DNA from: an uncultured Johnsonella sp.
GTDB lineage: Bacteria; Bacillota; Clostridia; Lachnospirales; Lachnospiraceae
Assembly (NCBI GenBank): GCA_900766185.1
Contig: CAAFUL010000091.1
Location: 1-51,505, forward strand
DNA: 51,505 nt
Reading direction: 5' to 3'
Made by a program: the position numbers and the translations under genes. This document shows, piece after piece, positions 8,406 to 17,763 of the stretch. The notes below the pieces were generated by a model. The model ran no database searches. It was not told where the DNA came from and saw only the letters and a program-made list of their open reading frames with translations. Numbering within the stretch: position 1 is the first letter of the stretch; every line of letters begins with the position of its first letter.

Positions 8406-9356
8406 ATGAGTAAAAATACTGAGTTTAATGTAATGTCTTTGGGAGCATTGGCTATGGATGTCGTATTTGAGGCATCTTCTCTTCCGAGTGAAGACGGCTT
8501 TGGTTTGATTTCAAGGGAGACTCTCCTTCCCGGCGGCTCCGCAGCCAATGTATCGGTAGCACTTGCAAAAATTGGGGCTAAGGTTTGGCAGGCAGGAAAA
8601 ATAGCCAAGGATAATTATGGAGAACTTTTTAAGGCGGATCTTATAAAGCAGGGAATACATACGGATTATCTGGTAGAAAAGTCGGATGGAGTAATGCTGC
8701 ACACATATATTATAACAACAGCTAAAGGAGAGCACTGTATCTTTGTGAATAAGGGAGACTGTGTGCTGGAGTTAAAAGCAAGCGAGCTTCCAAAGAACTG
8801 TCTTGAGGGTATGGACTGCTTTTATACGGATCTGTTTTCCGATGATGCGGCGCTTTGGCTTGCCGAAGAGGCGGTTAAAAAAGGTATACCCGTAGTCTAT
8901 AATATGCAGTGTGCTCCAAGTTTTATGGAAATATGCGGAGTAGGAAGAGAAAAAATAGAAAAGATGCTTTCACTGGCGGATATGGTAATCGGAGGCGCAA
9001 AAACCTTTGAAGAGTTCTGTGGAAAGGTAGACGGAGAAGAAATCGCACAGGATATATACCAAAGATTTAAGCCGAGAGATGGAGTTATCTGTACTATGGG
9101 CTCTAAGGGAGCACTTTGGCAGGGAAGCGAGAAGACAATATACAGCCCTGTTTTTCCTGTGGAGGTCAAGGACAGCACCGGAGCGGGAGATGCATTTTGT
9201 GCCGGGCTGATTTTTGCTTACTATGCCTTAGAAGAAAAGAATATAAAATATGCAATGGACTTTGCTTCAGCCTGTGCCGCACTTAAGTGTATGCGCAAAG
9301 GTCCAAGGAGCGAAGCGGGTTTTAGTGATATCACAGAGCTTATGAAAAAGAGGTAG
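8406..9356 (+). CDS. PfkB-family carbohydrate/nucleoside kinase (candidate pseudouridine kinase)
   Basis: A 316-residue ribokinase-fold kinase. The N-terminal signature GALAMDVVFEASSLP and GGSAANVSVALAKIG binds the sugar. The C-terminal signature DSTGAGDAFCAG holds the catalytic Asp and the anion hole. GVICTMGSKGALW is the usual ATP-side strand. AAAAGAGG precedes ATG 8406, and the upstream frame to 8364 lacks such a site. In operons with a pseudouridine-phosphate glycosidase the PfkB partner phosphorylates the incoming nucleoside (PsuK role); that assignment is by context. Ribokinase or another nucleoside kinase remains possible. Confidence 0.82.
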   Translation: MSKNTEFNVMSLGALAMDVVFEASSLPSEDGFGLISRETLLPGGSAANVSVALAKIGAKVWQAGKIAKDNYGELFKADLIKQGIHTDYLVEKSDGVMLHTYIITTAKGEHCIFVNKGDCVLELKASELPKNCLEGMDCFYTDLFSDDAALWLAEEAVKKGIPVVYNMQCAPSFMEICGVGREKIEKMLSLADMVIGGAKTFEEFCGKVDGEEIAQDIYQRFKPRDGVICTMGSKGALWQGSEKTIYSPVFPVEVKDSTGAGDAFCAGLIFAYYALEEKNIKYAMDFASACAALKCMRKGPRSEAGFSDITELMKKR

Positions 9357-9360
9357 GAGT

Positions 9361-11439
9361 ATGGGATATAATATCTATGAAAGAATACTGGGCTCACTCC
9401 TTGGAGCGGCTATAGGTGATGCCATGGGAGCGGCAACCGAAGGTAGAAGTATAAGACAGATAGAAGAATACTTCGGGCACAGGGTAACTGATTTTGAGAC
9501 TACACCTGAGGATACCTTCGGCTGCGGTAATAAGCCGGGTCATGTAACTGATGATTTCAGTTCCGCATATTTTTTGGCACAAAGCATTGTCGCTAATGGC
9601 GGAAAGGTTGAGGAAGATGTGGTAAAAGAGGGTTTGATCGAATGGTCCGATCATTCAGTATTTTTTGACCGCTTTGCAGGACCTACTACCAGAGCGGCAA
9701 TAAGACGAATGAAGGGGGATAAGATAGAGGAAGAAAGTGGAATAAAAATATCCACAAGACAGGCGACAAACGGGGCTTCCATGAGAATATCCCCTATAGG
9801 AATGTTAAATCCGGGAAATTTAGAGGCAGCCTTGGAAGATGCGATAAAGGTTACAAGGCTTACACATGATAACTACCTTGCTATTTCCGGTGCCTGTGCA
9901 ATTGCCTGTGCGGTTAGCGAGGCATTAAGAGAGGAGGCGGATATGTACTCGGTCTTGCAGGGGGCTCTTTGGGGTGCAAGAGAAGGAGAAAAAAGAGGAA
10001 GAGCCGTTTCAGCGGATATTGCAGGGCCTTCGGTAGTTAAAAGGCTTGAGTATGCAATTGAGATTGCTATGGAGAAGAAAGATGCCGAAAGCAAGACTAT
10101 AAGAATTAGCGAGGAAATAGGTTGCGGACTTCATATTTCCGAGGCTGTTCCGGCATCAATAGCTATCTTTGCATCCTGTGAAGATGCATTAAATGCGATA
10201 ATTTGTGCTGTAAATGCAGGTTATGACACGGATACCGTAGCAACTATGACAGGTGCACTGGCAGGAGCGCTTTATGGGGTAAGTGCATTTCCGAAGCACT
10301 ATATAGGTATAATTGATGAGGTAAACGGTTTTTCACTTGAAAGTCTGGCAGCATCAATTACAAAAATTGCAGAGGAGAGAATAGCTAAGGAAGAACCTTT
10401 AGAAAAAAATGTGAATTCTAAAATTCTCGGATGTATTCTGGGAGCTGCCTGTGCAGATGCCATGGGAGCGGCAACAGAAAACCGCTCAACAGAGCAGATA
10501 AAAGAAATATTTGGAGAAAGAGTCAAGGATTATAAGACTCCTCCAAAAGGCTCTTTAGCCTACGGAAGGAAGAAGGGGCAGGTAACGGATGCATTCAGTA
10601 TCTCTTATATACTTGGAAAGCACTTGCAGGCAGCAAAAGGCAGGGCGAGCACACAGATTGGGGTAGAGGCTCTAAAAGAGTGGGGAGAAAGCGAATGGTT
10701 TGAGCCCTTTGCCGGAATGACTACAAGAAAGGTTATAAACAGGCTTAAGCAAGAAAGTAAGATAGGCTCATGGGCATATTCGGGCATCTTGGGAAGTAAA
10801 CTTTTTAAGGGACATTACTATGCCTTATCTTCAAACGGAGCGGCAACAAAGGCTTATATTGCAGCCCTTTATAATCCGGGAAATATAGATAAGACAATAG
10901 AGGATACTTTAAGTCTTACCCTTGCCTCTCATGATGATGTATACAGTGTTTCAGGCGCCTGTGCGGTATCTGCTGCCGTATCACAGGCACTAAAGCCTAA
11001 AAGCTCTCTCTACAGTGTTATACAAGCGGCATTATACGGTGCGTTTAAGGGGGAGGAGCTTGCAAGGGCGGATAAAAACATACTTGATTATCCGGGAGCT
11101 TCAGTACTAAAGCGCATATATATGGCAATAAATATAGGGATTTGCGCAGGAGAAGACGGAGCGGATAAGGTAAGAGCTATGATAGGCTGCGGTCCGGCTA
11201 TTGCCGAGACAGTACCGGCGGCACTGGCACTGCTGATAATGCATAGGGGAGATCTTCGTAAGTCTATAGAAGATGCGGTCAATCTTGGAGATGAGACTTC
11301 GGCAATTGCAACTATTACAGGACAGATTGGAGGAGCGCTTAAGGGAGCTTTAGTTTTTTCAAAAGAGGAGATAGAGTTTTTAAACAGTGCAAATGCTTTT
11401 GATTTGGAAGCATTTGCAAAAGGCTTTTATAAAGATTAG
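9361..11439 (+). CDS. Tandem ADP-ribosylglycohydrolase-fold protein with a degenerate second domain
   Basis: A 692-residue protein made of two DraG/ARH-like domains (about 1-335 and 352-690), both beginning ILGxxLGAAxxDAMGAATE. Family enzymes remove ADP-ribose or hydrolyse related glycosides using two Mg ions. Domain 1 keeps the ligands: T63-D64-D65 in HVTDDFSSAY and D289-T-D291-T in GYDTDTVATMTG. In domain 2 these become VTDAFS (Asp to Ala411) and GDETSAIATITG (Asp to Glu645, Asp to Ser647), so the second half is probably inactive and structural or regulatory. It begins five bases after the kinase stop, following TAGGAG, and belongs to the nucleoside operon. A nucleoside- or ADP-ribose-related hydrolase role is inferred from context. 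Confidence 0.85.
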   Translation: MGYNIYERILGSLLGAAIGDAMGAATEGRSIRQIEEYFGHRVTDFETTPEDTFGCGNKPGHVTDDFSSAYFLAQSIVANGGKVEEDVVKEGLIEWSDHSVFFDRFAGPTTRAAIRRMKGDKIEEESGIKISTRQATNGASMRISPIGMLNPGNLEAALEDAIKVTRLTHDNYLAISGACAIACAVSEALREEADMYSVLQGALWGAREGEKRGRAVSADIAGPSVVKRLEYAIEIAMEKKDAESKTIRISEEIGCGLHISEAVPASIAIFASCEDALNAIICAVNAGYDTDTVATMTGALAGALYGVSAFPKHYIGIIDEVNGFSLESLAASITKIAEERIAKEEPLEKNVNSKILGCILGAACADAMGAATENRSTEQIKEIFGERVKDYKTPPKGSLAYGRKKGQVTDAFSISYILGKHLQAAKGRASTQIGVEALKEWGESEWFEPFAGMTTRKVINRLKQESKIGSWAYSGILGSKLFKGHYYALSSNGAATKAYIAALYNPGNIDKTIEDTLSLTLASHDDVYSVSGACAVSAAVSQALKPKSSLYSVIQAALYGAFKGEELARADKNILDYPGASVLKRIYMAINIGICAGEDGADKVRAMIGCGPAIAETVPAALALLIMHRGDLRKSIEDAVNLGDETSAIATITGQIGGALKGALVFSKEEIEFLNSANAFDLEAFAKGFYKD

Positions 11440-11503
11440 GTGATTTACTGTTTCATTATGTATTTTTCCTTTTTAGGATAAAGACCTTGAAATTCATAGA
11501 AAG

Positions 11504-11605
11504 TCAACACTTAATATAGCCGATGAGGTAATAAAGCTTGAGCCGCAAAGGTCGAGCTAGAGCATCTTTTCTAAATGATTTGTCTATCACATAAACAATA
11601 GCCAT
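11504..11605 (-). CDS. Small ORF or 5' gene remnant on the minus strand
   Basis: Reading the minus strand, a perfect GGAGGTGAT lies four bases before ATG (11605-11603) and TATAAT lies a little further upstream. The frame runs 33 codons (begins MAIVYVIDKSFRKDALA) and stops at 11504. A strong ribosome site with so short a frame suggests a small protein or the 5' stub of a longer gene that was broken. I do not recognise the family. The opening resembles those of small toxin-like proteins only in style. Confidence 0.3.
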   Translation of the reverse strand: MAIVYVIDKSFRKDALARPLRLKLYYLIGYIKC

Positions 11606-11653
11606 TTATCACCTCCAATCCATTATACAGCTATTTCTTGCGGGTTGGTGATT

Positions 11654-11727
11654 ACATAAACACTCCCTATTTCAATCTTTTTAGCGGTTAGTACTGCGAG
11701 TATGATTGAAATAGGGAGTGTTTATGT
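11654..11727. repeat. Perfect 24-bp palindrome upstream of the vWA gene
   Basis: Left arm 11654-11677 (starts ACATAAACACTCCC) is the exact reverse complement of 11704-11727 (ends GGGAGTGTTTATGT). The 26-base loop contains GCGGTTAGTACTGCGAG. The rest of the 11440-11984 gap holds the minus-strand ORF at 11504-11605 and AT-rich sequence without a clear gene. There is no T tract directly after the stem, so a plain terminator is not the obvious reading. Confidence 0.85.
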
Positions 11728-11984
11728 TGATTATTTGCCCTCAATCCCATAATGAAAACTTAAAAATACACCCTAAAAATAAAGAATCATAGCCTAAAGA
11801 ACTTAAACAGTATATAAAATATTATGAAAATTGATTGCAAACATAGTACAATAAATCAAGCAGATATGATAAAATGGGAAGGAAATAAAATACGATTTTA
11901 AGAATGATAAAAGATACTTGAGCTTACATATTTTTTGAAAAATGTATTAAAGTGAAAATATGCAAACTTGAGAAAGGGGAAGCT

Positions 11985-14027
11985 ATGGAAAAAAACAGAA
12001 AATGTTTGAGAATTCTGAGTCTTGCTTTATCGCTTGTACTGGGAGTATTGCAGGCAGGGCTTTTTTTTAATACGGCAAGAGCTCAAAACAGTGCTGCCAA
12101 CAATAGATTCAATGTAGTTATAGTATCTGATGCCAGCGGCTCTATGCTTAGTACGGATCCTGACGGGTTAAGGTTCGAGGCTATAAATCAATTTACGAAC
12201 CTGCTTGCCGAGCAGGGAAACCTTCTTGGGGCGGTATCATTTGCGGATAAGATAAATGCAACAGAAGAACTGACAAAGGTAGACACTCAGGAAGCAAAGC
12301 AAAAGATAACGGATACTTTGAAGAACACTCCTGCCAAAGGAGATACCAATATCGGAGAAGCACTGCAAAAGGCTGTAGATATGCTTGATAAGGATGGAGA
12401 TAAGAGTCTTCCTTCTATAATACTTTTTTTAAGTGACGGCAATACCGACCTTAAGGATAAGAAGGATCTGGATAACTCACTTAATATGAAGGCTGAGGCA
12501 ATACAGGCTGCCAGAGAAAAGAATATAGCCATATACAGCATTTGTCTTAACGCCAATAAAAAAGCGGATGTAAGCGAGATGGATCAGATTTCCAAGGCGA
12601 CCGGAGGAGAGTTTAGAGAGGTAGGGTCTGCCAAGGATTTGCAGGAGGTATTTAACTCTTTTTACAACCTGATATACGGTACCTCAACTACCCAGCTCTT
12701 AGATGCCACCTTTGATGAAAGCGGTATATTGGAGACCAAGTTTGTTGTTCCTGGACTTGGTGTTGAAGAGATAAATATAATAATTTACGGTAAGGTTAAG
12801 GAAGTTGAGCTGTATGACGGTAGCGGACAGAAAAAGGAAGTAAGTCCCGTAGAATATAACACCTTTACCATGATAAAAAGTACTCAAGTTTCTGCCGGTG
12901 AATGGAAGCTGATAACCAAGGGAACTACAGGCAACCATATAAAGATAAATATGGTATACAATACTAATTTGACTGTAGAGCTAAAAACAGAGGCGCTTGG
13001 AAATATAACAAATTCAAAGGACAGTATAAAGTTTGAGGCGTACTTGTCAGCAGGGGATATAAAGGCTGACAGCTCCAATATAGGAGGTTATGAGGGAGAA
13101 CTTATAGTTTCGGATGCCTACGGAAAAGAGCTTGATAAGTTTCCTATGACTGTAACGGGGGATCATTTTGAGCTTAGCAAAAACTTTGAAAACGGAGTCT
13201 ATTTTGTAAAAGCGCATATAACAGGAAACAGTTTAGATAAAACTTCCGAAAGCCTCGGACCTATAGAAGTATCGGACAAGGCACTTACCGAAGCCGAGAA
13301 GAATAATACAGCACCGGTACCGGTTAACGAAAAAATAGAAAAGACCGTATATATAATACCGTTTAGAGATAACACCGTTACCTTCGATCTTAAGGGCTTG
13401 GCTAAGGATGCGGAAGATGCCCAGCTTCACTATATGGTAGCCTCAAGCTCATTTATAGAGGGTAAGGACTATAGTTTGGATGAGAACTCAGTATTAAAAC
13501 TTTATCACTACAGCCTAAGTCGAGGTGATTTTGATATAAAGGCAACAGACAGCAAGGGTCTGTCCTGTAATGTCAGTATAGTAGTTAAAAGTATTAATGT
13601 AGGAGTGGTAACTGCGATAGCTGTACTGGTAATAGGACTTATAATACTTGCCGTTATGGGATATCTTGCTTATAAGCTCTGGGGAACACCGTTTGGAGGA
13701 CCTATTACGGTTACCTCAAATAAGGGAAATGATAAGAAAGAGCAGACCATAACTAAGAAAACCGGAAGACTTCCTTTAAGTAAGTTTAGAGTTCATAATA
13801 TAGGCTTTGATTTGAAAAAGACATATTTTGAGGCAAGCGGAAAGACCTACATATATATGTGTTCCTCCAAGGAATTTTATTGTAACGGAAAACTGACAAA
13901 GAAAGCCAGAATTTCCAACAACATAGCTGTAAGTGTGAAGCCGAGCAGGGAGAGTACGGACAGCATAACTGTTTTATACGAATCAAGACTTAAAGAAAGA
14001 AGAAATTCAAGGAAGGCAAGAAGATAA
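11985..14027 (+). CDS. Membrane-anchored von Willebrand factor A domain protein
   Basis: A 680-residue protein. A signal peptide (MEKNRKCLRILSLALSLVLG..., ending near TARAQ) is followed at once by a vWA domain with the MIDAS motif DASGS (Asp49), the Thr of KGDTNIGEAL and the Asp of LFLSDGNTD. A large beta-rich extracellular region follows, then one transmembrane helix (GVVTAIAVLVIGLIILAVMG, about residue 540-562) and a basic cytoplasmic tail of about 115 residues. It is expected to bind a ligand outside the cell through a divalent metal and pass information inward. ATG 11985 was chosen over GTG 11952 because AAAGGGGA precedes it. It is the first gene of the tubulin-like/GTPase cluster, where a vWA partner is part of the described architecture. 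Confidence 0.82.
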   Translation: MEKNRKCLRILSLALSLVLGVLQAGLFFNTARAQNSAANNRFNVVIVSDASGSMLSTDPDGLRFEAINQFTNLLAEQGNLLGAVSFADKINATEELTKVDTQEAKQKITDTLKNTPAKGDTNIGEALQKAVDMLDKDGDKSLPSIILFLSDGNTDLKDKKDLDNSLNMKAEAIQAAREKNIAIYSICLNANKKADVSEMDQISKATGGEFREVGSAKDLQEVFNSFYNLIYGTSTTQLLDATFDESGILETKFVVPGLGVEEINIIIYGKVKEVELYDGSGQKKEVSPVEYNTFTMIKSTQVSAGEWKLITKGTTGNHIKINMVYNTNLTVELKTEALGNITNSKDSIKFEAYLSAGDIKADSSNIGGYEGELIVSDAYGKELDKFPMTVTGDHFELSKNFENGVYFVKAHITGNSLDKTSESLGPIEVSDKALTEAEKNNTAPVPVNEKIEKTVYIIPFRDNTVTFDLKGLAKDAEDAQLHYMVASSSFIEGKDYSLDENSVLKLYHYSLSRGDFDIKATDSKGLSCNVSIVVKSINVGVVTAIAVLVIGLIILAVMGYLAYKLWGTPFGGPITVTSNKGNDKKEQTITKKTGRLPLSKFRVHNIGFDLKKTYFEASGKTYIYMCSSKEFYCNGKLTKKARISNNIAVSVKPSRESTDSITVLYESRLKERRNSRKARR

Positions 14028-14037
14028 ATAAAGCACA

Positions 14038-14129
14038 ATGTAACAGTTGCTAAGGACTCATGATCTTAAAAAAGCATTTGTGTAATTACGGATCGTTACG
14101 GGTTTAGCCGTATAGCCAAACTGTTACAT
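14038..14129. repeat. Inverted repeat between the vWA and tubulin-like genes
   Basis: ATGTAACAGTT (14038-14048) is the exact reverse complement of AACTGTTACAT (14119-14129). Inner TACGG (14086-14090) and CCGTA (14108-14112) can also pair. Part of it (TGTAACAGTT, then CTCATGATCTT and AAAAAAGC) reappears in decayed form at 22112-22152, before the GAP1-like gene. Confidence 0.65.
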
Positions 14130-14152
14130 AAAAATCAAAAGGAGAGTTAGAC

Positions 14153-17100
14153 ATGGAATACAACAGATTGTTATTAAGTGCCGGAGGGGGAATTTTTTCC
14201 GTAGCACAGCAGGCAAGTCAGGCTAAAAATGTAGCTACAGTATTTATAGGGCTTGGCGGTACCGGAGTGGACTGCCTTGCCACATTAAGAAAAGAAATCA
14301 ACAAAAGGTTAAAACCGGATGACCCTACAGCACCTATACCAACCTATAACCGTATACAGTTTTTAGGAGTTGATACAGATATAAAGTCCAAGGACATCAT
14401 AGGAGTTACTAATTTTTTCAGTATCTCCATGAATGATATCAAGGGTACGCTTTCAAATAGAATGGCAATTAATGCAAGATACGATCTTAATTGGCTAAGA
14501 AGCTCCGACATACCTGTAGCCGACCTTGGGCTTAACGGTGCGGGAGCCATAAGACAGGTCGGAAGAATGATGCTTATGGACAAGAGTGCATTATTTGTGG
14601 AAAAACTTAAAAGTAAGATAAAGGCTGCAAAGGAAGGTTTAGGCTCACCACAGCTTAACATACATATTATTTCGGGAATAGGAGGCGGTACCGGTTCAGG
14701 CGCTTTTCTTGATGTGTGCTACCTTGTAAGAAGTCTTGCAAGTGATCCGGCTATAGGTAAGTTTACTTCCTTCGGCTATGTATTCCTTCCTGATGTAAAT
14801 TTAACAAAACAAATAGACTCCTTAACCGAAGCCTTAATTAAAAGAAACGGTTATGCAGCCTTGCAAGAAATAGATTATTGTATGAATATAGAGCATAACG
14901 GAGGAAAATTCTATCAGGAGTATGCCGGTGGAAGAACTGTGGCTTGGGATCAGGATCCGGTGGATATGTGCCACCTTATAAGTGCAACCAATACCTCAAG
15001 CGATACGATTAAAAATCCTTACAAGTATGCACAGAGCGTGGTAACTGAGTACATAATGGACTTTTTGATCCAACCTGCAGATCAGGAAAAATTCGGTATC
15101 ATGTCTCAACTTTCAAACTTTACTGCCAAGGTCGGAGTGGCATCAAGCTCAGTACTCAGAGGTACGAACTTAAGGTACTGCACTCTTGGAGCAGCCTGTG
15201 CTACCCTGCCGCTGACAGAGATCAATACCTACCTTGCCTCCCATCTTTTTAAGGAGTTTGTGGAGAATACAAAAAATATCAAGCCCAATGAGCATGATGT
15301 AAAGCAGCTTGCTATAGATACACTTGCACCTACAGCCGACTCCGTAGCGGACATTTACTCAAAGCTTTTTGATGAAATAACCTCAGGGGCTGCCGATCTT
15401 TATTTTGAAGCCTATGACGGAGCTTATCAAGATCTCCTTCCTGATAATAACGGTCCTTTTATAAATTGGTATGCAGGGCAGGAAGATACCAAGATAGGGC
15501 AGCTTACACTTAAGGTGGAAAGTCTTATTAAGGGCAATGACGCTTCCTTGATAGAAAGGATAAAGAAGGCGCTTAAGAGAGTTATATGTGGAGATGGAGA
15601 CAGAACTCCTCCTAAGGGACCGAAATTTGCATATCAGATGCTTTTTGAAGGTTCGGAATTTAACTTAAGCAATATAATTTCAAGTTTGATAGTTGAAAAT
15701 GAGCAAAAACTTTTAAGAGAGCAAAGACAATTAGAAGATTTGAAGGCTTGTTATGAGGAGTCTGAAGACATATTCCTTGAGAGAAGCAAAAGAAGAATGC
15801 TTGATAATGATAAGAAAAGATTTGATGATTATGAGACTGATATGATGAACTATGCAAGTGCAAAGTACAGCATAGAGGTATATAAGAGAATTGCCAATCT
15901 TTTGGACACCCTTCAAAGACAGATCAGAGAAGAAAATGATAAGTTCTTTGCTATATTTAAGAGGGTAATGGAGAACCTAAGCTCAACCTTCGAGCTTAAC
16001 TCCAACTATTTGGAGAGCGTAGACCATCTTGACAACAGCGACAGTTTTTATGTACCTATGATGACTATAGATGAGTTAAAACCTGCCATGGACAGTGCTA
16101 TTAAGGCGCTTAACTTTGATAAGATGTTCGGAAGTTTCTTAAATGTATTCTTTGACAATGTAGATAAGTGGATAGATGAGAATGAAAATAAAATCTCAAA
16201 ACTGGTTACGGACTTTTTCATAGGTACGGCATTTGAAGGTTTTGCCAATAAAAATATAACCGATTTCCTCGCAGACAAATACGGAACGACCAATACCACT
16301 GTGCTGTCAAATAATATATACAATGATTATATTACAAATCTGGCAAGTAAGTCTCAGGTACTTTTCCCATTTGATACGGGGCTTACTCAGGTATCAAGCC
16401 TGGGATATATTAAGCATATTTCCGCACCTACAGTATCGGCAGAGATACAGAACGCAGCCAATACCTATATACAAATAGACTCAAACTGTGAGGTGAATTC
16501 AAGCGACTTGACGGACAGAATTTATATGCTTAATACCGCCTGTGCATTTCCTTTAGGAAGTTACGCACCGGGTACGGATTATGAGCAGGTTTACTTCAAC
16601 AGCATCGAAGGTTTCGGAAACCACTATTATGAAGGTGAAAGAAGCGGAGGTGAGGGAAGTCTTTTAAAGAATATGATATTTAAGGATTGGAGAAAGCTTC
16701 CACCGCTCAGACCTCAAAGTATTATAGATATGAATGTTCCTGCGCCTGAGCGTATGAAAGAGATAGTAAGAAATGCAAGAAACTTATACGAAAGGGGCAA
16801 GACTCTGGGCTTTATAGATGAGGAAAGAAAGATATACTCACTTGATGAAAAGGCTATAAGTGCTTTGGAAGAAAAGACCGCTAAGGCGGCTAAAATCTTA
16901 GAAGAGCTTGATAGTGTAAATGCAGTGGAGCTTGATAAAATACTTTCGGAAATAGAAAGGGAAAAAGACATTAAGCCCTCTTATTCAGGATACAGTATAT
17001 ATAACCTCGGCGCACTTGATGAAGAAAGCCAAAAGAGAATAGTGGAAGATTACTTTACCTACTCTCCGGTGCTTAATATAATCGTGCAAAACACACTTAA

Positions 17101-17596
17101 TAATAATGATAAGCTTCAGGAGATCATAAGGCAGTTTGAGAGTATAAAAAAGGAGGCGGCAGTTAAGAACCTCGGACTTATGGATAAGTTTATGCCTGCA
17201 TTCTTTGAGCCTTTCTGTGCCGGAGTATTTACTTTTGAAGGTATCAATATATATTATAAAAAGGTACTTACAGGAAGAGAAGAGCTTACAAAGCTCTCAG
17301 AGATGGACGAGGATAACAAGTTTTGGAAGATACCCGTGTATCAGGCTTTTATCAACTATCAAAGGCTGTCTCCTGAAATAAAGGATGATATCAAGCAGGA
17401 TTATACCGCTGTGCTTAAGAGCATGGATGCTGAGAAAAAAGCGGCTGCACAGGAACTTGCAACAAGACTCGGTGAACAGACTGCTACTTGGGTAAGTATA
17501 GCTGAAAGCTATGATGAAAAAAAGAACATAATAAGGTTTATAGATAGTCTTAATAAGTCTATGCAGGACTATCTTAATACTATAAAGTATATGTAG
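14153..17596 (+). CDS. Tubulin/FtsZ-like GTPase, large (Tubulin_2-type)
   Basis: A 1147-residue protein with an N-terminal tubulin-fold domain. FIGLGGTGVDCLATL (residues 31-45) is the nucleotide-binding start. VDTD near 73 corresponds to the FtsZ second strand. GGGTGSG (177-183) in HIISGIGGGTGSGAFLD is the tubulin signature loop. About 700 further residues follow, with helical, probably coiled-coil stretches (near 510-610 and 930-970). It should bind GTP and might form filaments in the cytoplasm or at the membrane. It is much longer than FtsZ (about 350-400) and lacks normal division-gene neighbours. The context of vWA, zinc-ribbon GTPase and membrane proteins matches the predicted multicomponent membrane-remodelling system of FtsZ-like proteins. 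AAAGGAGAG precedes the start. Confidence 0.82.
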   Translation: MEYNRLLLSAGGGIFSVAQQASQAKNVATVFIGLGGTGVDCLATLRKEINKRLKPDDPTAPIPTYNRIQFLGVDTDIKSKDIIGVTNFFSISMNDIKGTLSNRMAINARYDLNWLRSSDIPVADLGLNGAGAIRQVGRMMLMDKSALFVEKLKSKIKAAKEGLGSPQLNIHIISGIGGGTGSGAFLDVCYLVRSLASDPAIGKFTSFGYVFLPDVNLTKQIDSLTEALIKRNGYAALQEIDYCMNIEHNGGKFYQEYAGGRTVAWDQDPVDMCHLISATNTSSDTIKNPYKYAQSVVTEYIMDFLIQPADQEKFGIMSQLSNFTAKVGVASSSVLRGTNLRYCTLGAACATLPLTEINTYLASHLFKEFVENTKNIKPNEHDVKQLAIDTLAPTADSVADIYSKLFDEITSGAADLYFEAYDGAYQDLLPDNNGPFINWYAGQEDTKIGQLTLKVESLIKGNDASLIERIKKALKRVICGDGDRTPPKGPKFAYQMLFEGSEFNLSNIISSLIVENEQKLLREQRQLEDLKACYEESEDIFLERSKRRMLDNDKKRFDDYETDMMNYASAKYSIEVYKRIANLLDTLQRQIREENDKFFAIFKRVMENLSSTFELNSNYLESVDHLDNSDSFYVPMMTIDELKPAMDSAIKALNFDKMFGSFLNVFFDNVDKWIDENENKISKLVTDFFIGTAFEGFANKNITDFLADKYGTTNTTVLSNNIYNDYITNLASKSQVLFPFDTGLTQVSSLGYIKHISAPTVSAEIQNAANTYIQIDSNCEVNSSDLTDRIYMLNTACAFPLGSYAPGTDYEQVYFNSIEGFGNHYYEGERSGGEGSLLKNMIFKDWRKLPPLRPQSIIDMNVPAPERMKEIVRNARNLYERGKTLGFIDEERKIYSLDEKAISALEEKTAKAAKILEELDSVNAVELDKILSEIEREKDIKPSYSGYSIYNLGALDEESQKRIVEDYFTYSPVLNIIVQNTLNNNDKLQEIIRQFESIKKEAAVKNLGLMDKFMPAFFEPFCAGVFTFEGINIYYKKVLTGREELTKLSEMDEDNKFWKIPVYQAFINYQRLSPEIKDDIKQDYTAVLKSMDAEKKAAAQELATRLGEQTATWVSIAESYDEKKNIIRFIDSLNKSMQDYLNTIKYM

Positions 17597-17620
17597 TAAA
17601 TAAAGTATTTTTAATAAGTA

Positions 17621-17698
17621 AACTAATTCCACTTCATTTTACGGCTGTTGTATCGGTTTTGGCAGACAATACCCGTAAAATGAAGCAAGGAATTAGTT
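17621..17698. repeat. Long imperfect palindrome between tubulin-like gene and the next ORF
   Basis: AACTAATTCC (17621-17630) pairs with GGAATTAGTT (17689-17698), and inside it CTTCATTTTACGG (17632-17644) pairs with CCGTAAAATGAAG (17673-17685). The only interruption is A against CAA. The loop is 28 bases. No T tract follows. Its architecture is like the palindrome at 11654-11727, but the arm sequence is unrelated. Confidence 0.8.
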
Positions 17699-17763
17699 AA
17701 GTTATTTTTTAAGAACTACAGATCAGATAAAATAAGCAAGCATTGTTACGGGAGATATTCAAG

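Noticed and set aside
14153..17596. Cell division protein FtsZ
   Set aside because: Length (1147 residues), the long helical extension and the vWA/GTPase neighbours differ from FtsZ. Only the tubulin signature loop is shared.
11654..17698. Integron attC sites
   Set aside because: The palindromes begin and end near AAC/GTT in one case, but there is no integrase, no conserved R boxes across copies, and the genes form an ordered operon rather than a cassette array.
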